From Paratrimastix pyriformis (taxonomy: Eukaryota > Preaxostyla > Paratrimastigidae): DNA of 35,000 bases. Shown piece by piece: positions 12,481 through 33,853 of the stretch (positions within the stretch are counted from its first letter, which is position 1; every line of letters starts with the position of its first letter). The DNA is taken from positions 55,001 to 90,000 of the forward strand of contig JAPMOS010000021.1 in the NCBI GenBank assembly GCA_027972325.1, written 5' to 3'. The position numbers were made by a program, and so were the translations under genes. The notes beneath the pieces are model-generated. The model was not told the origin of the DNA, did not search any database, and worked only from the letters and a program-made list of their open reading frames with translations.

Positions 12481-12829
12481 TTAAGAGTGCCACGATGGGG
12501 GCCTATTGATGGCAAGGTAGAACCCAAAATCGCCCAGCATGTCTTGAAGGAAGCCAAAGGTAAACATCCAGGCCAAGGAGAGGATGGTGACAATGATGAA
12601 TCCTATGAGGGAACGGCGAACATCTGCCCAAATGCCCCGATCAGTGAAGATGCGCAAAACGCAAAACACACAGACGCTTCTTCATTTCGGGTACAGTCTT
12701 AGCCTCCTTCCAAAAGAGAACGACATTCAAAAGCCAACACCAGGGGAGCAAAAGAAAGCCTAAGAACCAGAGCCTTCTGGCAATCTGGAGCCGTTTTTCT
12801 GGGGTTTCGAGGCTCTGTTCCGAAAACAT
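12481..12829 (-). CDS. PEN2: PEN-2, gamma-secretase subunit (presenilin enhancer 2)
   Basis: Two exons, 12676-12829 and 12481-12623, flank a 52-nt intron with donor GTCTGTG and acceptor GGGCAG. They encode 98 residues, close to the 101 of human PEN-2. Splicing gives VPEMKKHVRRSLIGF, aligned with the human QIKGYVWRSAVGF segment. A first hydrophobic stretch (FLGFLLLPWCWLLNVVLFW) and a second (SLIGFIIVTILSLAWMFTFG) fit the PEN-2 topology. The C-terminal LGDFGFY corresponds to the conserved LGDYLSF. In animals PEN-2 triggers presenilin endoproteolysis and stabilises the intramembrane aspartyl protease complex. The start at 12829 gives the family N-terminus; an upstream in-frame ATG at 12967 would overlap WASP exon 1 and was not used. 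The gene is divergent from WASP with 87 bp between the ATGs, so the two probably share promoter sequence. Confidence 0.9.
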
Positions 12830-12916
12830 CGGCGTGCCTTCCTTGTTGGGGACTGAACGCGCTTTGCTCCTAGAACCCAAAGGTACTGTTGGTACGGGTA
12901 TAAACAGTTCATCATC
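12830..12916. promoter_or_regulatory. Putative bidirectional promoter between PEN-2 and WASP
   Basis: Only 87 bp separate the two divergent start codons, so both core promoters and 5' UTRs must fit here or overlap the neighbouring transcript. I see no clear TATA box. This is inferred from spacing alone. Confidence 0.45.
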
Positions 12917-15988
<3,072 letters not shown>

Positions 15989-16562
15989 ACAGGCGCCTCG
16001 CTCCCCCCCTTGGGTTTTTCGTCGCCGTCGGGCGGGGGCTCCGGTGAGCGACGGCCGGGGTTGGCCTCCTCGAGGTAATCTGCGCGAAGAAGTGATGAAG
16101 AAGGACAAGTTAAAACCAATTGCGTGAAGGGAATGAATCACGGACTTCCCCAGATGGCACGAATTCGGTGATCGCTCACGAAATTGAAGCACTCGAGAGC
16201 CGGCGTCCATTGCTGGGGCTTGCCGGCGATTGCCGAAGGGAAACGTAAGTCGTTTTTTTTCTGGCTGTTGCACGGGGACGAATAACACAGACGGAACATG
16301 GACCAATTTCTGGTCAAGAGAATGGGCTTTGCGGGCTGGGTGTCGGACAAGGAATGCATGCATCTGAACCTCGCCTACGATCCACCATCCGCCCACCATC
16401 TCACCGGCCAGGTCGTCACGAGGCAGGACGCTAGTTTCAATCCTAGGAGATCTCGGTCGCGGAGAGAACGGCGTTTTGCCCATGTTGTTTTGCACCGGCC
16501 GGTCGAGAATGCCGTGGGGAACGACACCATGTAAATAGTCATTTTTTCACGTCACCACAAGG
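15989..16562. other. Intergenic region between WASP and the secreted repeat protein
   Basis: Open frames on both strands here (for example 16298-16534) lack codon bias and family resemblance. The region probably holds the WASP 3' end and the promoter of the next gene. Nothing specific is seen. Confidence 0.5.
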
Positions 16563-17879
16563 ATGCGCCTGCACCCACTCTTGACCCTCTCTCTGGTCGC
16601 TCTTGCTTTTGCTGCTTCGCAAACTCCTTGTGTTCGCGATTGCAGGGTTTGTTTTTGCTTGTGTAACCTGGCCTCCATATCCATTCCCCCACAGCGTGAT
16701 CTTCTCCTCCAGTTTGCCTTGGATCGCCCAGAGAGCCTCAATGAGTTGATTGATACTTATCAGGAATGCCTCGAGAGTTGCCCTCGGGCCGAGCGTTTCA
16801 TCGATGCTGGCCTGCCCATTCCCCTCGAGGAACAACAAGCTTTGCAGGGTGAGTTCTGCGCTCAATCGGCTGGCATTGTTGGAGCGTATGGTCTTTTTTT
16901 TTTGTTTGTCTTTTTCCCTTCTGAACCGCCCCACTTTGCCACAGGGCCAGGCTATCAAACCGCCGGTATCGGTGCCGGTGTGGGCGTCGGCGTGGGCGTC
17001 GGCGTGGGCGTCGGCTCTGCCACGACCACTGCCTTCCCTGCTACGTATGGGACCTCCACATTCCCAACCACAGTTGGCGGATCGACTGGCCCGATGACCC
17101 TGCCCACCACCATCGGCTATCAGGCGACCCCGGCGACCACGGCCACCACCTTCGGTTATGGCGTCAATGCCGGCTCATATGGTCTTCCAGCAACCAGCTC
17201 CTATGGTGTTGGCCTGCCGACGACCTCCTTTGGATATGGAGTGGGCTCCTATTCGTCGTGCTGCCGTCTGTGCCTTCTTTCTCGTCACACCATTCACTTT
17301 GCTCGTTTGATAGCTTCCACCGTCCTGCCCACCCAGGTGGCGCCGGCTCTCGTCAATTGCCCGATCACTAACCCCCCGATTACCAACTGCCCCGTGACCA
17401 CCTGCCCGGTGCAGGCTCCCCCCGTGTACGGGTGCGCCCCCACGGCGACTCCCTATGCCTATGGTGCCGCGGCGTCGATTGGCGGATATGGAGCCGGGGT
17501 TGGAGCCGCCCAGCTGCCCGCCTATGGTGCCTCTCAACTGCCCGCCTATGGTGGTGCCGGCGTGTCTCAGCTTCCCGCCTATGGTGCCTCCCAGCTGCCC
17601 GCATATGGTGGTGCTGGTGCCGCCCAGCTGCCCGCCTATGGTGCCTCTCAGCTGCCCGCCTATGGTGCCGCCAGTGTGTCTGCTGGCGTGTCTCAACTGC
17701 CCGCCTATGGTGCCGGGGTTCAGTATGGCGGCGCTGCCACCCAGATCCCCTTCTCCGGGGGCGCAGCCGCCCAGCTGGGGCCCCAGCAAGACCTTCACCA
17801 GCAACAGCAGCCCTACATGGCCCCGGTCTACCAGGGCGTGACGGGCACCACCATTGGGTCGCCCATCCGGACTGCCTAA
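16563..17879 (+). CDS. Secreted Gly/Ala/Pro/Tyr-rich repeat protein
   Basis: Four exons: 16563-16646, 16695-16848, 16945-17265, 17314-17879, encoding 374 residues. The introns are 48, 96 and 48 nt, with donors GTTTGT, GTGAGT and GTCTGT. The start gives a clear signal peptide (MRLHPLLTLSLVALAFAA), then a Cys-containing segment (CVRDC, CLESC) and an alpha-helical stretch with LLLQFALDRPESLNELIDTY. A (GVGV)n stretch and Thr/Gly/Tyr-rich sequence follow. A region with NCPITNPPITNCPVTTCPV comes next, and then at least seven QLPAYG repeats with an (A/S)QLPAYG(A/G) core. The end is Gln-rich. No catalytic domain is visible. Composition and signal peptide suggest an extracellular matrix, cell-wall or adhesive protein; that is inference. 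All three introns are in-frame multiples of three without stops, so retention would extend the protein. Confidence 0.75.
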   Translation: MRLHPLLTLSLVALAFAASQTPCVRDCRVCFCLCNLASISIPPQRDLLLQFALDRPESLNELIDTYQECLESCPRAERFIDAGLPIPLEEQQALQGEFCAQSAGIVGAYGLFFLFVFFPSEPPHFATGPGYQTAGIGAGVGVGVGVGVGVGSATTTAFPATYGTSTFPTTVGGSTGPMTLPTTIGYQATPATTATTFGYGVNAGSYGLPATSSYGVGLPTTSFGYGVGSYSSCCRLCLLSRHTIHFARLIASTVLPTQVAPALVNCPITNPPITNCPVTTCPVQAPPVYGCAPTATPYAYGAAASIGGYGAGVGAAQLPAYGASQLPAYGGAGVSQLPAYGASQLPAYGGAGAAQLPAYGASQLPAYGAASVSAGVSQLPAYGAGVQYGGAATQIPFSGGAAAQLGPQQDLHQQQQPYMAPVYQGVTGTTIGSPIRTA

Positions 17880-18741
17880 ACGCGTGTGGTGAGTGACATC
17901 GATATGACCCACGGTGGTTGGCACTTGTTTTGAATTTTCGCGACTTTTCAGCAAAAAAACTGATTCCATGGCCACCCGTGGGCCGACCTCCCCCATGTGA
18001 TGTAGCGACTTTCTTGTTCCCCCTTCAGCAAAAACTGATTTGAAGAATTCGAGTGCTATATGACCCACGTTGGTTGACACTTGTTTTGACTTTTCGCGTC
18101 TTTTCAGGCAAAAAACTGATTCCATGGCCACCCGTGGGCCGACCTCCCCCCAGCATGAGCGAGAGAGAGGCTGTGATGCCCAGGGAGAGACTCCCTTCAG
18201 CAAAAACTGATTTGAAGAAATCGAACGGAAAAAACAGCGAAAAGCACACGAAACGACCCAAACGAAGGTTTCCCAGAGCTGGCCCAGCCTCCTCTCTCGG
18301 TTCGGGGGGGGGGGGGGGAAGGGGATCTCGCGTTGTTGGTTGATTTCCTGCTGTCGTCAAACCCAAGGAGGGAGCCACCCAGAGGAGGAGGGAGCCACCC
18401 CGAGGAGGGAGCCACCCCGAGGAGGGAGCCACCCCGAGGAGGGAGCCACCCAGAGGAGGGAGCCACCCAGTACACGCGGCCCAAAAGGAAATGAATAGTA
18501 TAGAGCAGGGGGCCGAGCCATCCTTTGGGGACCACGTGTGCTTTTTCATAACACCGTGTGCAACCTGAAAACGGGGAGGATGACGCGCGAAATTTGATTT
18601 TGTATAAACGCGGACTTCCCACTATTTATATATACGGCCCACCCACTCACCCACCCACCCAGGTTTTAAAAAACAGCTAGCTATACTGAGGAGGGAGCCA
18701 CCCAGGGGGGGGAGCCACCCGAGAGGGGGGAGCCACCCGAC
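17880..18741. repeat. Duplicated 3' flank and GGAGGGAGCCACC minisatellites
   Basis: A segment of about 150-160 bp just after the secreted-protein gene is duplicated in tandem (about 17897-18050 and 18055-18215). Shared landmarks are TATGACCCACG, CACTTGTTTTGA, GATTCCATGGCCACCCGTGG and CAGCAAAAACTGATTTGAAG. Further on, a 17-19-bp minisatellite (GAGGAGGGAGCCACCC) covers about 18364-18470, with a second cluster at 18688-18740 reaching the 3' end of the Rab-like gene. No gene is seen. Confidence 0.85.
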
Positions 18742-20987
18742 TCACGGATTGAAGACCTCCGGGTTCGCCTCCTGAAGTTCTGCAAAAAGGGACACGACGC
18801 AATCACCCCATACACACCCCACCCATCCATCCATCCATCCATCCATCCATCCATCCATCCATCCATCCATCCATCCATCCATCCATCCATCCATCCATCC
18901 ATCCATCCATCCATCCATCCATCCATCCATCCATCCATCCATCCACCCATCCATCCATCCATCCATCCATCCATCCATCCATCCATCCATCCATCCATCC
19001 ATCCATCCATCCATCCATCCATCCATCCATCCATCCATCCATCCATCCATCCATCCATCCATCCATCCATCCACCCATCCATCCATCCACCCACCCACCC
19101 AGCAGCAGCATGAGAGGAGACACCGTGGATGAGAAGAAACGCAGGTCCCTGCGATGATGGTGATGAAAATTTCGGCGGATGGTGATGATACACAATGTCG
19201 CGCACGGGGGAAGGGGAGAAACAGGGGTGTTTTGGGAGGGGCGGGGAAGGGAACGGAAGCAGGGGGGGAAAACGGACTGGTGACAATATGGCTTGTGATT
19301 TCTTCAAAGCCGAGGCCATTCTGATGATGCGCCCCCCAAAAAAGCAGAGAGAGATAGGTGAGGCCCCCAGGTATGTGTCAATCCCGATCACATTGTGGGC
19401 GGGAACCCCACGACCACCACCTCCCACCCGCAAATCATCGCTTGCCCACCTCACCCCAGCAGCCCCTCCCTCCAATCCACAAACCTCCCACCACCTCCCA
19501 CCCGCAAAACATCGCATGCCCACCTCACTCCAGCAGCCCCTCCCTCCAATCCACCAAACATTGCGCTGGATGGGGTGATGATGACCATGCCGATGGGGGT
19601 GATGATGACCATGCCGATAAGGGTGATGATGACCAGACCGATGGGAGTGAGGGGGGTGATGATGACCATGCCGATGGGGGTGATGATGGCCATGATGCCG
19701 ATAAGGGTGATGATGACCATACCAATGGGGGTGATGATGGCCATGATGCCGATGGGGGTGATGATGACCATGCCGATGGGGGTGATGATGGCCATGATGC
19801 CGATGGGGGCGACGATGACCATGCCGATGGGGGTGACCTTGCCGATGGGGGTGATGGTGACCATGCCGATGGGGGTGATCGTGTCAAAAACCCCGGACCT
19901 TGGCAGAGGTTGGGATGTAGACGAGGCCACCCAAATCTCTTCGCATCCTACCCCCCGCAGTCAACACATCACAACACCGGCACAGGGCGACACCATGAAT
20001 TTGGGTTTGGGGCAGCGGGTTTTGACAAACGTGAGGCAGCAATGGCAGAAAAGCAGGGTGGTCAACAGGGGGCACCCTGATCGTATGGCCAAGACAACAC
20101 ACCCTGATTGTATGGCCCAGCAGCTTCACCTTCAATCATCATCCAGATCATCATCCAGATCATCATCCAGATCATCATTCAGATCATCATCATCATCCAG
20201 ATCATCATCCAGATCATCATTATCTCCAGATCATCATCCAACATCGTCATCCCAGATCATCATCCAGATCGTCACCATCGCATCACCATCACCATCACCA
20301 TCATCTCAGCCGTGGTCAGAAGAACCCCCGGACGGACTTTTCAATGGCCTCCTCCGTGACGGTCTCCCCCGTGAGGCTCTGACCCAGGTCCGATTTACAT
20401 CCGACAAGCACCTTATATGGTGGTGGGGAGGAGGAGCAATTGTCGACTTCACCCGCCCACTGCTCGAGATCAGTGAGGCTCTGGGGGTTGTTCAGGGCAA
20501 ACATCAGCAGGACCACTATTACCCCGGGTTGAAATGACAATGAGACTTCCGCCCAAAGAAAAGACCGTGTGCCCCCCGGCAGAAGATCCGACCACTCATA
20601 AGACGAGAATAGCGCTCTCCCCCCGCCATTTCCTGCGGCATGAACAAATGTAAAAAAAGAAAAAAAATCACTCACGCAGATGGAATGCATGCAGCAAACC
20701 CAAAGTTGGAGTTTGATATTGACCGACCCCGTTGTGATCATTCGAACTGTGAAATCCATTCCAATGGTGCAATTACGCGGATCGAAAACACCAGCAACGA
20801 AGCGTTTCACAAAGGAACTCTTCCCCACTCCTGAGTTGCCAAGGACGACGCACTTCGCAACAACACAGTCTTCTTTGGCGGCAGACACCGATAATGAGAT
20901 TGGGGATGGGCTGCTGGGCTGCTTCAATTGACTCCTTGTGCATTTGACGAGAAGAAACCCCAAAACGAGCATTACATACAGTACCAT
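18742..20987 (-). CDS. Divergent, apparently non-prenylated Rab-like small GTPase
   Basis: Six exons: 20700-20987, 20593-20632, 20338-20545, 19899-19947, 19278-19320, 18742-18779. They sum to 666 nt (221 residues) with consistent phases. G1 is GNSGVGKS; switch I holds [11 protein letters not shown]3 is split by an intron and reads WEMAGGE instead of WDTAGQE; G4 is GCKSDL instead of NKxD; G5 is TSAK. The end is [17 protein letters not shown] and then stop, with no Cys for prenylation. The Gln that positions catalytic water in Rab/Ras proteins is replaced by Gly, so hydrolysis may be slow or need another mechanism (inference). The start is uncertain: ATG 20987 gives a hydrophobic N-terminus ([14 protein letters not shown]) that could act as a membrane anchor or could be 5' UTR. 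Introns from the 5' end are 67, 47, 390, 578 and 498 nt. Confidence 0.75.
18823..19103. repeat. (CCAT)n tetranucleotide microsatellite, last intron of Rab-like gene
   Basis: About 270 bp of CCAT repeats with only a few CCAC interruptions, in intron 5 of the GTPase gene. It is the only large tetranucleotide array in the window. Confidence 0.97.
19573..19882. repeat. Minisatellite of GGGGGTGATGATGACCATGCCGAT units
   Basis: About a dozen units of 24 bp (variants 24-33 bp) combine GATGGGGGTGATGATG with ACCATGCC or GCCATGATGCC. The array lies in intron 4 of the Rab-like gene, next to exon 4. Just outside, CCTCCCACCCGCAAATCATC and CACCTCACCCCAGCAGCCCC are duplicated at about 19424-19475 and 19493-19550. 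Confidence 0.9.
20136..20306. repeat. ATCATCCAG repeat in intron 3 of the Rab-like gene
   Basis: Degenerate ATCATCCAG/ATCATC units, then CATCACCATCACC, lie immediately intronic to the GTCCGTCC donor at 20337. Confidence 0.9.
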
Positions 20988-21139
20988 GATCTGGAACCAG
21001 TCTGAGGCGAGAGCTCTGACCTCAAGCATAAATAAAGACGCACACCGATAACACCCCTGGGGATAACCGAGCGATGCCGGAAAAGCACAACACACGTTTT
21101 CTTCAATAACGTGGAGAGAGCTTGCGGGGCACATTAAAT

Positions 21140-29332
<8,193 letters not shown>

Positions 29333-30237
29333 TTGCTTATAACACCCTGGGTCTAAGAAATTAGAGCAAGTGGCTTGAATTTCAAGATTGTGTGCATCAT
29401 GGTGTCGAGCCTCTGGTGTTGTCCGTGAGCCTCCGTGACCCTCTGAAAACCACATCTGCTCTCGGCTTTCTTTTCAATCGAGAAGGGATAGATCTCGCTG
29501 GATTCTGGCTCTAGAAGATCATCCTTAAAACCCGAGAGAGTCAGGATTCGTCGTGGATGATGACTGTGTTTGTGGTTTGCTTGGCATTGGGGCCCCCAAG
29601 ACGCGCGCGTCTCTGCCCACTTCCCCCCAGCCTCCAACAACCACCCCAAACTTCTACAACAAGAGCAGCGAGACGTTCGGTTGGTTTTCAATAAAAGGAA
29701 ATGAGTTCAATGTCGAAGCGAAGTGTACTGTTGGGAGGAATAAGCGTCGGAATCCCATGCGCTCCGTATGCCTGAAGGATAAGATATCGAACGTTTGATG
29801 GCTGGGACTGAGTGGTGGGAACAGACTAATTCCGGCGGTATGTCGACGGAAATTCGTTCCCCCCGTCGCATTGTGCCAATAATTTGATCCCAACCCTTAA
29901 TGACTGGAGAAAAAATCGATTATGCAAAATACCCAGACGAATGTCCAAACCTTCCCCTTTCCCCAACGAAAATGCGAAAGGTTGTCCGCGTCTCCGGCTT
30001 GAGTCAAATTCTCTGCCATTCAAAAGCTAACCGAGGGAAAACAGGCAAAGTGAACCAGATGCGAGTCCAGCGAGATTTTTCGGACCAATCCGGTGTAGTG
30101 GACGACACAAGTTTGCCCGTAGCGAGGTGGTTCCCCGTATCCTGGTGTGATCACCCTCTTTTGAAGCATTATTGATTTCCTTGCCCGGAGGATCCAGTCG
30201 GTGGTCCCGCACGGTTCTTCTGTGCTTTTTTGCCTCG
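29333..30237. other. Intergenic region upstream of SPAG16, no gene recognised
   Basis: Several open frames exist (for example 29553-29798 plus, 29353-29691 minus), but none resembles a known family or shows the strong third-position GC bias of neighbouring genes. Base composition is more balanced than in the genes. It may include the SPAG16 promoter and remnants of unidentified sequence. Confidence 0.45.
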
Positions 30238-31560
30238 TCCGTTACCGCTAACTCGTGACCGTGAACACGCGTCACGACGCGTTGGGCCACGCGTATGCGC
30301 CAGAGCCCGCTACGGCCGTAGAACTCACTGTAGCCTCGCACTGTAGCCCCTCACTGGCTGTATTTTTCGCGCCATCTGCCACCTCGCCATCTCGCCTTTT
30401 GCCTCGCGCCGCGCCGTGGTCGAATCGCAACCACTACACATTTTTAATGCATTTACGGAACGGGCGCCCCTAAACTGAGCGGGTTTTCAGTACTTTCGGC
30501 ATTCCGGCATTTCGGCCAACTCCCATTCCACAGGCATTGTGTATTGGCGCGAAACTGTGTTGTGATGGTTAGCCACAAGACCAGAAGACATCCAAGCAAT
30601 GGAACTGACTGCTTTAGGCGTACGGCCTCATCGGAAATCCGGGACGAGGGAGCATTGAAGATCGTTAATAACAAAACAGCGGAGTCTCAAATAAACGAAC
30701 GCGCCGAGCTGACTCAACAAGGCCGCTCAAAAATGGAATGCTGAAAGTCGGCTCCCGTGCGTGTGGTTGTATTAGAAACATAAGACATTAATCATCAGCT
30801 CAGCCAAGGTCAGATCATTCCATTCCGTTGAGTGCAGGATGCGCAGCAGCGGGACGAGTCTGTCTCGGTCAGTTCAATCGACTCAGACAGCATTACCGGG
30901 TTCGGTCGATTTTCCTGTATATTTTTTACGAAGACCGAGACGCGGGATGGGGGGGATGAAGGGCACAAAGAAATGGACTGGGTGCGGTGGGATATGGCGC
31001 GTTTAAGCTTGCAGATCTCTGCAGTTCTTTGCCTGCTTCTCACCGAATCTGCAGCGTTTGGTTCTTTGTTCTGCTTGAGGATGAAAGACGCAAGAGTCTG
31101 GTCACCACTTCCCTCATCGCCGTTTCGCACTGCTGACGGGAGAGACTGGCTGGCTGCAATCTGGCTCGGAAGATCTTGGATGGGGCAAGGCCTTGTGGGT
31201 CGACACATGGCCTCTGTAATAAATCCGACCGTTCGAACAGTTTTTCGAGGGCACAAACAAAAAAACCAGGGCACGGTAAGGCATGCTCTGGGAAAAAAGA
31301 TCGTGCACGGTGGTTTCGAATCGCAGGCAGACCCAAGAGCTCAGAGTGATGGTCACGACGCGCAAGCACAGCCCCGAAAATTGAATCCAGCTCGGAGGAC
31401 GCCATCTGACCGCACCAGATCTCACCCTTCAAAACAAAAAGGCGCCAGCAGAGTGCTACAGTGCGGACGGTGCCGACCACATCGGCGGGGGCACCAGCGG
31501 CCTACGGCTCGCGACGCGTGACGTGACGCGTGTTCACGGTCACGAGTTAGGGGTAACGGA
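30238..31560. mobile_element. Element bounded by 39-bp terminal inverted repeats (DNA-transposon-like)
   Basis: Positions 30238-30276 and 31522-31560 are inverted copies, identical at 38 of 39 positions by eye. The left end reads TCCGTTACCGCTAACTCGTG then ACCGTGAACACGCGTCACG. Looser inverted similarity continues inward (CGCACTGTAGC near 30338 and its complement near 31455), so the arms may reach about 115-130 bp. The whole is 1,323 bp. No target-site duplication is evident: left flank GCCTCG, right flank GCGTCT. Frames inside (plus 30832-31521; minus 31040-31480, with LSRQQCETAMREVVTRLL) are not recognised as transposase. The structure fits a non-autonomous DNA transposon or large MITE; a captured gene fragment is also possible. 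Confidence 0.65.
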
Positions 31561-31629
31561 GCGTCTGTTCTTTTCCGGCGATCGTTTCCACGCCGTCTCA
31601 CGGACGTCTTTCCTCAAGTGAAAATAATC

Positions 31630-33853
31630 ATGCGGAACCCAAACCCGAAATATGCAATACCCACCGTTACCACACCATTCCTTCTTCGCCTGCCCTCCGA
31701 GCTCCTCCCGGCCATGGTGGAGGCCTCCGCTTCGCCCTTACAGGGCCTGGTCAAGCTGACCCTCCCCGGAGATGATGAAAATGCCCTTCCCCTCTGGCGC
31801 CGCGCTGCGCCCCCTGGGTGGGCGAGGCCTTCGCCGGCCACGACCGTCTGGCTGTCCTCAAGGTCCCTTCGGCCATTATCTTCATCCCGACGCTGCCAGG
31901 CATCGTGGGCCACCTGCCCGGGCTGGAGGAGCTACACCTGGGCGGACCAGACCCATTCACCCATGACCCGGCGCGTCCCCACGGGCCATCCCCCCCAGGG
32001 GAGATCCGACACCTCAGACCCCTTTTGGTCGCTTTGGCCCAGTCCTGTCCCCGACTGCGAGTGCTGCACTCCACGATCCATCTTCCACTCAGCACTCTGC
32101 TGCTTCTGCCAATCGCGGGCGGCCTCCTGGATCGATGTCACGAGACGCGGAGGGCCCGGAGAGCGCCGATTAGCCATTTCTTCACCGAAAAACTGACCTC
32201 CGTGCAACGTCTGACATTGTGGAGTTGCCCGGACATGATGTTCTTGCGTCAAGTTGCCTCACGGCTGACCCAGCTTCGCCTGCGGGACCCCGAGATTTCC
32301 GAGAGCCTCGCCGAGGTGGGCCTCTGCCGACTGGAGACCCTCCAGCTGCCCTTGCTGCTGTGTCGTCAGGCAACCATTGGCCGGTTGCTCGACGCCAACA
32401 CAAGCACTCTGCGCTCCGTCGTGCTCACAGGTTATTGTTCCACACCGGAGGCGGCCCAATCTTCGATTTCGAAGCTGCTTGCCCCCCTGAATGGGCTGCC
32501 CCATTTGACTGATCTCACGGTACGACGCCCTCCCTCGTCTTTGGCTGCCTCACGCCCGGGCTGCTGGATCGGCTGGAACACCTCGCGGTCCATCTGTACC
32601 GTCGCGAGAAAGACGACCACGGCCCACCCTCTCTCGCGACGACGATTCATCTCGCCAGTCGGCGACTTCAGACCCTGTGTTTTGACGTCGACCACATTTC
32701 TCTGGTTTCGACCGTCCTGGAGCTGGTCTGCCCTCGTCTGGAGGAGCTTGCCCTACCCGAGCGGACCGGGCACGGGCACGATTGCGTGTTCCTCGACGAG
32801 AACCAGCCACGGTCCAGGCCTGACATTGATCCTTCCCTCGGAGGGCTGGTTCTGGAGTGCCCCCAACTGCGTTCCATCGAGGGGTTCACGTGCACTTTGG
32901 GCCAATTCCAGGCCATGGTCATGCCCCACCTCACCTGGGTGCGTGGGATCCGGAATCGGTTCGAGTTGCGGTCGCCGTTTCTACCCCAGCTCCTGGACGT
33001 GGCGCCCCGGCTGCGCAACCTGTCTTCCGTCGATGCCAAGGAACCTGCCCTCTTGGGGCGTCTGCTTGCGTCCGGATCGCTGGTGCGCCTGTGCTTGCGC
33101 GTGGACGCAGACATCTTGCCCGGCCATTCCGCCCGATCCGGGAAGGGACGCACCCTGGGGCTGCCCGCCCAGCTTGAGCAGCTGCGGGTGGTGGTCGTGC
33201 ACCCGGATGACGTGGAGCTGGTTGTGGACGGTCCCGGGCTCCGCTCTCTCAGCCTGGTCACGGACTCTGAATCACCCGGTCCCCGTGTGGCCCTCCGCTG
33301 TCCTGCCCTGGTGGCCCTCCAATTTATCGCGCCCAAGCTTGTCAGCCTCGGCCTGGCCGACCCGAGGGATCCGATTCCACCCCTGGTCAACCTCGCTCTC
33401 GTCGTCCGGCCCCACCCTTGGGATGGCAACGTGGTGCTGGACGATCCTTACATGGAGGACGCCGCCGGGCCGATGGAGCTGCTCGGGGCCCGCCTCCGCC
33501 GGGTTAGCCTGCAGGGTACCTTCCCGACTGGCCCCAGCTGGCCGCGGCCCTGGGCCGGCTGCCCCGACTGACCGAACTCCGTCTGGAGGGGCTCACCTCC
33601 CGGGCGACCTGGTCCTGGCCAGCCCGGCCCTCAAACGGCTGACCCTGATGGAGTCCAACTTCCGCTCGGTGGTTTTCGACTGCCCGAGCTGTGTTCGGGC
33701 GGGTCAGGCCTGCCCAACGTTGAACGGTTCGAGCCGGCCGGGGGCCGCGTCCCGCCCAACCTGCACGTCGACGCGCGTCTGGTCGAAAGGCTTTCCGAGT
33801 GGTGTCCCTGGCTGAATCACGTCCCAGATGCTGGGCCTCCTTACTATCTCTGA
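31630..33853 (+). pseudogene. F-box/LRR-like gene with five one-base frame slips
   Basis: Coding character continues from ATG 31630 to TGA 33853, but the frame changes near 31812, 32520, 33525, 33603 and 33687. Each slip is equivalent to one missing base. The N-terminal FLLRLPSELLPAMVEA resembles an F-box core. The rest is a run of Leu-rich units, for example LPGLEELHLGG, SCPRLRVLH, LTSVQRLTLW, LTQLRLRD, GLCRLETLQLPLL, LVCPRLEELALPE, LECPQLRSIEG and LPRLTELRLEGL. The end is WCPWLNHVPDAGPPYYL. Allowing for the slips, length is about 742 residues. F-box/LRR proteins act as substrate receptors of SCF ubiquitin ligases. No intron with GTCYGT ends explains the slips. The alternatives are a young pseudogene, base-calling or assembly deletions in C/G runs, or less likely recoding. 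It starts 70 bp downstream of the inverted-repeat element. Confidence 0.65.

Noticed and set aside
19573-19882. Regularly spaced repeats resembling a CRISPR array
   Set aside because: Units are contiguous 24-bp minisatellite repeats without unique spacers, in a eukaryotic intron.
30832-31521. 229-codon frame inside the inverted-repeat element as a transposase
   Set aside because: No catalytic signature or DNA-binding motif is visible, the frame ends inside the right inverted repeat, and codon use is not biased like the genes here.
31630-33853. Programmed frameshifting in the LRR gene
   Set aside because: The five slip sites share no slippery heptamer or stimulatory structure that I can see, and five independent events in one gene is implausible. 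Error or pseudogene is favoured.
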